Below, piece by piece: positions 27,301-39,300 of a stretch of 64,000 bases of DNA; positions within the stretch are counted from its first letter, which is position 1; each line of letters starts with the position of its first letter. The notes under the pieces are model-generated. The model worked only from the letters and a program-made list of their open reading frames with translations, was not told where the DNA came from and searched no databases. The stretch spans positions 42,166,362 through 42,230,361 of the forward strand of contig CM049307.1 of the NCBI GenBank assembly GCA_026874595.1. The letters run 5' to 3'. The position numbers and the translations under genes were made by a program. The DNA comes from Sipunculus nudus (taxonomy: Eukaryota > Annelida > Sipuncula > Golfingiida > Sipunculidae).

Positions 27301-30300
27301 TAACCATGGGAACACTGAATAATCATGATCTTTTTTTATTTTTACTTTTTCAGGTGAACAGCATATAGAAAAATATATATACTCATTTAACATGTTTCAA
27401 GATCATGCAGTTTTTTTTTTGTTTTATTAAGATTTTAAGTAGCAATTTGTGTGCATGTAAATGACAATTTATATCTTTTATAATTCAGTATTTGATTGTT
27501 CAAGTTTTAGCTTCACTGTTCGGTCCCCCTAAACACCCAAAACACCGGTGTTTTGGGTATCTGTGACGAAACACCACGAAACACCCACTTCACTTCGAAC
27601 CTGAACCAAAAACGTAACACCAATCGATAGATAATCATCTGAAGAATATATCTCTGCAATATTGTTTCATAAATTCATGTCATAAAGATAAAAAACGAGT
27701 GTTTCGTGTCGTGGTCGGTTCACCGGCGCCCACGGCAGCCGTTTATGCCAGCTATGAACCTGCCCCCTAGTGGCGCAAGTCGCAATCAAGCAGCGCACTT
27801 GTCAATTGTACAAAACACTATTGCTTTCTTTAATTTTACAGAAAAGTGGCACAAATTCTGTATAAACATATCCAACAGATGATGATTTATTAAATGATAC
27901 AAGTGTTTTGCTTCAAATTTGAATTTAAAAGGGTGTTTCATGGTGTTTCGTCACACGTACCCAAAACACCGGTGTTTTGGGTGTTTAGGCAGACCCTCAC
28001 TGTTTCCAGTTTCATCAGATTTCTTTTGCTTTAAAATGTAGTTCAAGAAGACATTATCAACAGAATGGAAGACTTGATTATAGTGAGACTGAATATATGA
28101 CACTTTGGACCTTGCTTGTTATGTGCAGTGTTTTATTGCAGGGTTTAATGTACAGCAACATGGTTTTGAATATGAGTCAAGTTGTTTGTGTTGGTCACCT
28201 TTGTCAGTGGCTTAGAGTCAACAAACAAAGATGTGCTTCAGTCTTGGACTTTGTACCATATTACTTACATGATTTATATACATATCAAAGGCACAACCAG
28301 GTAGATCCTCCACTGCCAACAGCGATAAACCCAATGGGTCATGGCTGCCATGCATACTGGGATGACAAGTTTAAGACTGTCGTTTTCTTTAATGCACACA
28401 CAGATTCAGGCATATCCTATCATGGATTTTTCAGCTGGTCAAATAAATTATGGATGATCAGAAAATGTTGATGATTGAAAAACTTTATATTTTATACCAT
28501 GAAAACAGTTATGAACTAAAATTTATTATTGAAGTACATGTAAAATATATGTTGATACATATTATATGTGTCAGCTAATTCACTTTCAAGTTCTACATAT
28601 AATTTCTTAAGGAAAAGGTATTTTTGCAATTGATTTATATTTTGTCTTTAACACACCATGTCTTATTTATGGTTTCAAAGGGAAGTTTACTATGGAAGGT
28701 GATATTTCTGATAATTATAAAATAACCTGTTTTTGAGCTGAAGAGGTTTGAATTTAATTCATACGTCTTTCACTGTGTCTGTCAGGTAGTGGTTGAATTT
28801 TAAATCACTCACAACATTTGGTTGAAAACCCAGGCACTTTCCCTGTCTGGTGTGCCAGTGTAATGAAGTGGCTGCCATTCTTAAGTAATTGGTCATGCCA
28901 AGTGTAAGGCGTCTGTATACAGGTGACACAAAAGCCTGGCTAGGAAGTGTACTGCTAAGTCACAGGGGTAAACATGCAGCTATTCTGAATATCAAAGTGT
29001 TGCACCAAGAACAAACACCCTGGATCGCTGGCCAGGCAGACCCCCACTACAGGTGATGGTGTCAGGCCCCTTGACATAGATAGGCACTGACCCCTGCATG
29101 GTACATTTTTGACCTCTCCTGGTAGTATTGTCACCAAGGCACACAGTACCCAAGGAGCATTTAATTACTCCAATTCATCTGAATCATTCCATGATGTCAG
29201 ATCAGGTGGTTCCTTTATTTGTGCATTTGCAATTATACTGCTGATTCAACTACTGAGTGACTGCTGAATAGCTCCATGAACAGTGTTATTTTTACTGAAA
29301 AGAAGAAACTATTTCTGCTTCCCATCAATGGATGAATTACAAGAGTACCAATATGAATTATGCAAAATGCAGCAAATGTTTAAGTTTGATTTAAGGTTCC
29401 ATTAGACTTACAATGCTGTATTTTGCTTCCCTCATGAAACTTAATGCCTCATATACAGTGCCATCTGTTGACCAAGAGGGAAACTAGGCAGCCCACCCGG
29501 TCCATCCTGATGTGACAAGACTTTACTTCTGATCTTGAAGGACAATATGAATTATAAAGATAAATGCAGTTTACAATGTAAGACCAATGATGCAAAATCT
29601 CAAATACCTTGAATAATTATTTTAGGTCAGATTATTTGGTGATAAATATTTTAGTATGATATCAGTCTTTATAATTTATATCTACACTGATGCCCTACTG
29701 GTAGACTGGTCTCTACACAGTTTTACCTTGATAGTGAGATGGGTGCCAGGCTATATCACCTAGGGATGTTGACAATGCATTGACCTTTTAGGCTGAACAG
29801 TATTGCTAAGACCAGAACTGTCAGACAGCAGTACTGTATTGAATTTTTCCGACTGTTTGATTGTCAGCAGGGCACCGAGCTGAATTGATTTCTGCATGGC
29901 TAAAGTGCCTGTGCTAATAGTCTTTGCTTATTTGCACACATTAGGCACAGCTGTTTTTATCTCTTGCAAGCTTAGGTAAAAATTTCAATTTAGCTAGGTA
30001 ATAACAGAAATGTGACCATGAATGCTTGCAACCCTAAATGTTTGACACAACTCTTTTAAGTAGTAAGTATCATGGTAATGCCTTGTCCCACGCTTTTTCC
30101 CTCCATTACATGGGCATTCAAGAGGACTGATAGCCAAAAAGTGGATGAGGCTGGCTTTCAAGGAAAGGAAGGAGAGCAGCTCCTACAAAATCTAGTAATT
30201 TTTTTTTTTTATATGAAAGTTGGCCATGAAATGCGAGGATCAGCTTTACCTGTGACATACCACAGCTCATATCCTCATGAAGATAAAGACGTACATAAGC

Positions 30301-33300
30301 TTCATCATCCCGTTACAAATCACAGGCTAAATCCTCACCAAGATTATGAAAGGGCAGAAGTCTCATCCGTCCTGGACATAGCACAATCCAAATCCTCCTC
30401 AAGATTATAACAGAAGCCTCAAAATTATGAAAGGGCAAACCTCATCTACCCTGGACATAACACAACCCAAATCCTCACTAGGATTAAGATAGGACAGAAG
30501 TCTCATCCACCCTGGACAACGCAGTCCAAAACCTCGCCAAAATTATGAAAGGATAAAACTCATCTACCCTGGACTAAACACAACCCAAATCCTCACCAGG
30601 ATTAAGATAGGACAGAAGTCTCATCCACCCTGGACAACACAGTCCAAAACCTCACCAAGATTATGAAAGGGCAAACCTCATCTACCCTGGACATAACACA
30701 ACCCAAATCCTCACCAGGATTAAGATAGGACAGAAGTCTCATCCACCCTGTACAACACAGTCCAAAACCTTACCAAGATTATGAAAGGACAAACCTCATC
30801 TACCCTGGACTTAACACAACCCAAATCCTCACCAGGATTAAGATAGGACAGAAGTCTCATCCACCCTGGACAACACAGTCCAAAACCTTACCAAGATTAT
30901 GAAAGGACAAACCTCATCTATCCTGGACTTAACACAACCCAAATCCTCACCAGGATTAAGATAGGACAGAAGTCTCATCCACCCTGGACAACACAGTCCA
31001 AAACCTCACCAAGATTATGAAAGGACAAACCTCATCTACCCTGGACTTAACACAACCCAAATCCTCACCAGGATTTAGATAGGACAGAAGTCTCATCCAC
31101 CCTGGACAACACAGTCCAAAACCTTACCAAGATTATGAAAGGACAAACCTCATCTACCCTGGACTTAACACAACCCAAATCTTCACCAGGATTAAGATAG
31201 GACAGAAGTCTCATCCACCCTGTACAACACAGTCCAAAACCTTACCAAGATTATGAAAGGACAAACCTCATCTACCCTGGACTTAACACAACCCAAATCC
31301 TCACCAGGATTAAGATAGGACAGAAGTCTCATCCACCCTGGACAACACAGTCCAAAACCTCACCAAGATTATGAAAGGACAAACCTCATCTACCCTGGAC
31401 TTAACACAACCCAAATCCTCACCAGGATTTAGATAGGACAGAAGTCTCATCCACCCTGGACAACACAGTCCAAAACCTTACCAAGATTATGAAAGGACAG
31501 ACCTCATCTACCCTGGACTTAACACAACCCGAATCCTCACCAGGATTAAGATAGGACAGAAGTCTCATCCACCCTGGACAACACAGTCCAAAACCTCACC
31601 AAGATTATGAAAGGACAAACCTCATCTACCCTGGACTTAACACAACCCAAATCCTCACCAGGATTAAGATAGGACAGAAGTCTCATCCACCCTGTACAAC
31701 ACAGTCCAAAACCTCACCAAGATTAAGAAAGGACAAACCTCATCTACCCTGGACTTAACACAACCCAAATCCTCACCAGGATTAAGATAGGACAGAAGTC
31801 TCATCCTCCCTGGATAGCACAGTCCAAAACCTCACCAAGATTATGAAAGGACAAACCTCATCTACCCTGGACTTAACACAACCCAAATCCTCACCAGGAT
31901 TAAGATGGGACAGAAGTCTCATCCACCCTGGACAACACAGTCCAAAACCTCACCAAGATTATGAAAGGACAAACCTCATCTACCCTGGACTTAACACAAC
32001 CCAAACCCCCACCAGGATTAAGATAGGACAGAAGTCTCATCCACCCTGGACAACACAGTCCAAAACCTCACCAAGATTATGAAAGGACAAACCTCATCTA
32101 CCCTGGACTTAACACAACCCAAATCCTAACCAGGATTAAGATAGGACAGAAGTCTCATCCACCCTGGACAACACAGTCCAAAACCTCACCAAGATTATGA
32201 AAGGACAAACCTCATCTACCCTGGACTTAACACAACCCAAATCCTCACCAGGATTTAGATAGGACAGAAGTCTCATCCACCCTGGACAACACAGTCCAAA
32301 ACCTCACCAAAATTATGAAAGGACAAACCTCATCTACCCTGGACTTAACACAACCCAAATCCTCACCAGGATTAAGATAGGACAGAAGTCTCATCCACCC
32401 TGTACAACACAGTCCAAAACCTCACCAAGATTAAGAAAGGACAAACCTCATCTACCCTGGACTTAACACAACCCAAATCCTCACCAGGATTAAGATAGGA
32501 CAGAAGTCTCATCCTCCCTGGATAGCACAGTCCAAAACCTCACCAAGATTATGAAAGGACAAACCTCATCTACCCTGGACTTAACACAACCCAAATCCTC
32601 ACCAGGATTAAGATGGGACAGAAGTCTCATCCACCCTGGACAACACAGTCCAAAACCTCACCAAGATTATGAAAGGACAAACCTCATCTACCCTGGACTT
32701 AACACAACCCAAACCCCCACCAGGATTAAGATAGGACAGAAGTCTCATCCACCCTGGACAACACAGTCCAAAACCTCACCAAGATTATGAAAGGACAAAC
32801 CTCATCTACCCTGGACTTAACACAACCCAAATCCTAACCAGGATTAAGATAGGACAGAAGTCTCATCCACCCTGGACAACACAGTCCAAAACCTCACCAA
32901 GATTATGAAAGGACAAACCTCATCTACCCTGGACTTAACACAACCCAAATCCTCACCAGGATTAAGATAGGACAGAAGCCTCATCCACCCTGTACATAGC
33001 ACAGTCCAAAACCTCACCAAAATTATGAAAGGACAAACATCATCTACCCTGGTCACAACCTAAATCTTCATTCAGATTTATGAAAGGTCAGAACACTTAT
33101 CTACCTGTGACATAGCACAACCCTTATCTTCATCCAGATTATGAAGTGACAGAAACCATATCTACTCCAGGACAAAGCTGCACCAATTGGTATAAGAAAA
33201 GTAAAATTAAGAAAATGTCGTAGTTGACAAAAACACAGTGAAAAATACAAAGCCATTTTTATGCTTTGCAAGTAGCAATGAAAAGTTTTATTAATGTACA

Positions 33301-36300
33301 AGCTGTATATTAATGACATGGAGTTTGCCTTGAGATACAGTCAGGAGCTTGAGGAGGGTTTGGGTCAGCCTAAATGTTGATTTGAGTAGACAGGAACTTC
33401 TTGTCTTTACCATGAGTTGAAAGCCAACCTAAATTCCCATCAGGGTTAGGTTTGGACCAATCTGTGAGTGGACCAGATCAGAATCCTAGTTGGGTCCAGG
33501 TCCAGTAAATTCTTGTGTAGAGGTTTCCTTCATGCCCAGCAGGGAGAAGAGAGCCATGGTCATCTGGTTGCCATGGTTACAGCTGTTGGCTGCCACTTGC
33601 ATCTAGTTGATCAATGCCACGGTATATTTACTGGCTTCAGATCTTTGTCCATATTGATATCAATACACAAGTTGCATTTGAAATCTATTAATAGACCACA
33701 ACTCTGCCTTTTTCAAAACCTTTGTCCAATAATGGACTTGCCAGACTAATTAGTGGCATAATTGGTTATACAGTTGAACATCTCTAGTGAACATGTGTGG
33801 TCATACCTGCAAATACTGAAAAGGATTTAATAATCTTTGGTTGGCATATATCATGACAACACAAGGTGGATCTGTAGGACATATAGTGGCAGCTTGTACA
33901 ACTATTTCTTTTAAAGAACATTTGATTTTTCTTAATTTTCTTATGGTGCCTTTGTCCTCTTTCTTTATGAATATGTTTGTCCATTTATGGATATTCATAA
34001 GTCACTGGAGGAATATGACCATGATGTCAGCAAGCTGACGATGATCGTTGACGGCAGCCCAACGGCTGTATTCAGGTTAGGTGAGCAATCTGAAAGGCAG
34101 CAACAAATAGTTGCTATGTTTTATGGCTGACAGCTAAATATTGCAGGTCCATATGTTACTGTGAGTGGGTTCTAATTACATTAATGGCACAGGAGAAACC
34201 AGAGCGGAAATCCAGCCCTGACAAATAAGACTTGCAGATAGATCAATAATTCCTGGACAGCACTGGCAGCAAGCTATAGAGTCAATCCCTCTAACTCGCT
34301 ATAATTAAATTGTACACTCTGTTGAGCTGATTGGGCAGTGGGCAAGGCTGCAGCAATGACCAACAGGGTCACCGTCCAGAGGTAGTGCATTTGTCATTAC
34401 TCCATTGGCCTTTATCTATCAGAATCTTGAAATGTCATTGAGATAAAACTATGACTGCATCACCCACACCTAAACCTAAAAAGTTCTGGTGAAAAGCAGT
34501 TCCACGCAAATGTGCTATTTCTTAGAGGCCGTTTTAAATGAGTTCTTTGGTGTTAGGTGACGCTGTGTGATTACTTCACCCGGAATGGGATTTATTTCCA
34601 GCCGTACTGACGTCATTCGATCCTCAATCATTATTGGCTGGCCTTGGGAGCTCAAGTTGCTTCACATCATTATGCCTATGATTGCATCATTATCATCATC
34701 TTGCCAAATGATCTCTTGCTTTACTTGATCAGATCTTACAGGCTTGGGCTGTACTGAATGGGGTCAGGTAATTTTTGTTTCTGGCTCTACTAATCATAAA
34801 GCTCAGATTATTCAAAATGTCTTTGGTGGATCATCAGTTTCGATAGTGACCATCTTGATAGTTTCGATAGTGATGCATCTACTTGCATCATGGTTCACCA
34901 TGAAAAATGGCAACTAATGAAATCTTTATGCACCAGCACCTTTCTAAAAAAAAAAAAAAAAAAAACCAGTAAATTGTTTCAGGTCATCATTTCAGGATAA
35001 ACACTCCTGCTGAAGATATGTCACACACAATCCCTTCTAATTAATGAGCTACTTGCATATTCATCTTGTTACCTCCATCGACTTAATGATCAGACTTAAA
35101 TGTTACATTTAATAGACTGAGCAGTTGGCAAGTTCTCTTTTTAAAAATATGTTTTGCTGGCAAGTTCTCTTATACAAATAGATTTTGCTGACCTTATTTG
35201 CTAAGCTTCATGGTTCACCATGAAAAACGGCAACTATTGAAATGAAATCTTTCTGCACCAGCACCTTTCTAAAAAAAAAAAAACCCAGTAAATTGTTTCA
35301 GGTCATCATTTCAGGATAAACACTCCTGCTGAAGATATGTCACACACAATCCCTTCTAATTAATGAGCTACCTGCATCACATTTGAAAATCCAGTGTGAG
35401 TTATAAAAAATAAACACATACTACTGAAGCACATACATAAGTCAAAATCTGGGACATTCAGAACACTAACACAGTGTACTGTTCCTTCCAGTGTATTGTA
35501 ATCAGTGATGTCATTTAACCTTGAAAATACCAATCAAGGTCATCTGTTCTAATTACTTTTTATTTATGCATCCTGATAAAACTGGTAACTGTCTGCACTG
35601 TTTATTTTAAACAAGACTTCCCTTATCCTGTGCCAACAAATTTTAAATATATCATCAGCCATTAAAACCAGGTATTAATTTGTTGTTAGCCCGGTGATGA
35701 TCCCAGTATAATTTAACTTGTTAATGAAAGAACACATATATCATGTGAAATTCACTTGAAAATTTGAGAAATGAAATACAGGTTGAAAAGATTTCACTAC
35801 TTAGTACTAATTAGTGATCCTTGTCAATTCCATTGGGAGACCAGGTCGTACTTTTAAAGATATGTTTATATAAAAAAAAAGATCATAAAATGTCACCATG
35901 CAAGTGATCATGGTTTACTGGCTATGGAGTATTAATATTAATGATTTCAGGGAATACTACTGGGAAATAGGTGTTTATATACTAAAAAAACTGTCTCAAT
36001 AGTCATACACATGCACACACATGGTGGTTTTGGTGCTGGGTTTTGGGTGACATATGGGGCTCAACTGGTCCCTAAGTGAGAGCAAAGCCAGGGGGGTTCC
36101 TTTGTACATCAAGCTACTGTTGTGAGTGACTGTGAGTGCCTTGCACTACAGGTAGCCCATTGCTGGGATTTGGTCGGGGCCTGTTATAATCTACTGCTTC
36201 GTGCTGGTTTTCCATAATTTGGGCTATTGATTTGCGCAGTGTGCTTGCAGGGGGAGAGGCTGTTGATGGGTATGCACAAAAGAAACAATGATTAACTTCA

Positions 36301-39300
36301 TGTGGCTCTGATCAATTTAGTATCAGTCGTAGAGATGGCAGTGTCAACCCGTATCACTGCTGCATAATCACATTGATTTTTCCCTTGTCGTCTGCAAACA
36401 CAGGGCACCACCCTGGGCCGAGCTTGCTGTGTCTTCAGCACAGCTACCACAGACCCCTCAGGCATTATAATAAGCACTGCAAGATGGCATGTGCTGATTT
36501 TGTAAATTATTAATTCACTACAATTGAACTGTCTCCCTTAGCTGTTGTCTAGGCTAATGTGAAGGTCAGCTAATGGAGTACTTCTTGGAAGCTTAACAAC
36601 TTCAGCCAAGCTGATGTATGAATGTTCATTACATTATTCAACCTGCATCTGTGGTTATTAACAGAGCTTTACCTCTTTTAATATTTTTTTTTTTTCACAT
36701 GATTGACTACAGTCAGACAGTGTGAGCGTACTGAGTTGAGTTTAGATAATTATTTGATTTCCCTGCTCAGTCAGCTTAGTCAGTTTGAGCATGAGTTAGC
36801 ATTTGGAAAGCCCCGTGGTATTTTGCCCCTGGTAAACTATTTGTGATGTATTGACGTCACACTGTTGTAGGCCCACTTTGTTGATAGTTACCACTACACA
36901 TATACTGTGTTGTCTGTATGGAGCTGACACATCTGTTTACAGTCAGGACCACTCAAATAACTTGATACCGACCCCAAAGATGGGACTGGAGGTCACTCCA
37001 GTTTGAGCCTGCACTAAATCACTGGGACCCCCTTTGTTTTCCTACCACAGGCTGCACCTGCACACTTCCAGATAGGTCAAGGGTCATGACAGTCATACAT
37101 ATTCATAGCGTGTGCCCATTACTGACCTAGTTGATAGTGACAGGCATTAGTTGTTGGAGAACAAACATGATTGAGGCCTTTCAGTGTACTGTGACACAGT
37201 GTGCCTGTTGAGAGTTGGTCTGTACAGGATAAACTGGGTGCAACAATGCCACCAGGATCACAAATGCTACACCAAGAAGGCAGTATGCCCAAGCCCAACA
37301 GTGTGTAAGTAGCATTGCTTCATGTCTGGCTATTGTGGCCTTTTGTTGTGTGCAGGTCAGCATGCCCTCAAGTTGTTAACACAGGTCCTGAGTGAGGGGA
37401 TTGTGTGGTCCAAGTGGCCATGATTGTACACTGGCCACAGATTTACTTGGCCTTTCTTTAGGTGCCTCTCAGGGGTATTCTCAGCACTATGAGCGCATAA
37501 ATAACTCATAGCATGTCTAAGTCAATCGGGACTCAGTCACTTATAACAGCCTGTATCCTGTGGTATTTACAGGGGCATAGGGTGTGTTTAAAACCTACTA
37601 GTGGGCTTTTAAATACACATATTGAATACACAGTGATCTTGTTGTGTACTCTAAGACTTATCACTGTGATTGTGTACATGTTGTGTATTTCTTAATCAGC
37701 ACATGTCACAGGGTCTGAGTTGACTGACCTTCTGTGATTCATTGCTGATATCATGACACAGTTTTGAGTCTTAACTTGCAGGGTAATTATGCTGGCTCAG
37801 GTGGAATTGGCCAGTTAGTGATCAGATAAGGCTGTGTTGTGATTCTTCTCTGGGGTAGATGCCCAGTGAGGCCTGAACTGTTACATGGTAGTAGGGGTGG
37901 CTCAAGTAGGCTGTTATATAACACCACAGTTTTGGAGGCCCAGTGGCTCTGGAGGCCACAAGGTGCTACACACAGAGGAGGCAGGCTGAGACTATAGGTC
38001 AGTGTAGATGGCATCATTACTAAGCACATAACCAAGCCAGAAACACTCCCTGAAGTTACATGATAAAACTGTAGAAATTGAACTTAGTTACACATGCACT
38101 CAGAGTCAGTACTAGCAATATTATTACACACATAATAGGAGGGATATTCCAAATCACAAATTTGGATAAGACTGCATCAGATCCTATGCCAAGTCATTAA
38201 GTGTAGTGCATTTATACTCTTTAAATAATGAATGTCAGTGTAACATACTGCAGTCAGTATATATAGCTGCTTTTAAGAAATTTATAAGCCTGCCAAGGCT
38301 CCCTGGTTATCCAAAAATAGGGTTAAAAATGCAAATAAAGGCAAACCCTATTTGAAAGGTCAAAGTGAGAGAAAATACTTTTTCTTTCTCCAGAAAAACC
38401 CCAACATTACAACATTATGTCAACTTCCTGGGTGTGAGAATTCTCAATTATGATAAACCCACAGACATTTAATACAGCCTGACATAGGTTTCTGCTCTCT
38501 TCCAGAACACGCCTTTTTGAATAATCAAAACACTTTCCCATTCACACTTAAGTTCTGATATCACATTTAGTGAAATTGCGTGGGAGTTTTGGTGTGATAT
38601 AGGAGTTATTCCAGTGTGAGCTGATAAGGTAAAGTTTAACCAGTGTACTGCTGAGTTTAACTTAGGCACTCTGTTTATATAAAATTGTTATCCATCGGCC
38701 TGAGTATTGATATTTTGCTGTTAATCTTCATGATTCATACATGGAGGTGGCACCATTCATGGTTATTTTGAGATGTATCATCACCACAGAGATTTCATTT
38801 GTTTAGAATTTTTTCGAGTGTCAGAAGTCGGTACATGTAATACATGTGTGATTTTTTTACGGTTCAGACACAAGTCACTGAGTAAGTGGACAGCGCCACC
38901 TGTAGTCCATGGCCTGAACCTTTTAAGGAAAGTCCAGTGGAACCAGACTGAATTTGAAAGACCAGTTTTATAATGAGGCCACCTGTCTTTGTGAAACCAT
39001 AAGCTATCACCTTGGTTATAACTTACTTGTCTGTTAAGACCACATGTTAGTTTAGACCACATTTTCCTAGTCCCAAAGGTGGACTTACTACACAAATTCC
39101 AATTAGTATAAGTTCAAGGGAGACACAGTTGAAGCCTATAGCATCAGTAAAATAATCAAATTAATCCCTTCAGTGACAATATATATTTTACACTCACTGC
39201 TTCATGTTACATGCAAGTTCTCTTCTCTGATAGTGAGGATTTTATGTGTTTGAGCTCTCAAATAGTGAATATGTAATAACTTGAAACATTTGACTTGGAT

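Noticed and set aside
31843-32790. Two identical 79-residue open frames as a repeated gene
   Set aside because: They are copies of one duplicated satellite segment; the 118-bp unit is not a multiple of three, so the frame breaks between units.
38781-39095. 104-codon antisense frame
   Set aside because: Lies mostly on a dispersed repeat copy and resembles no protein I know.
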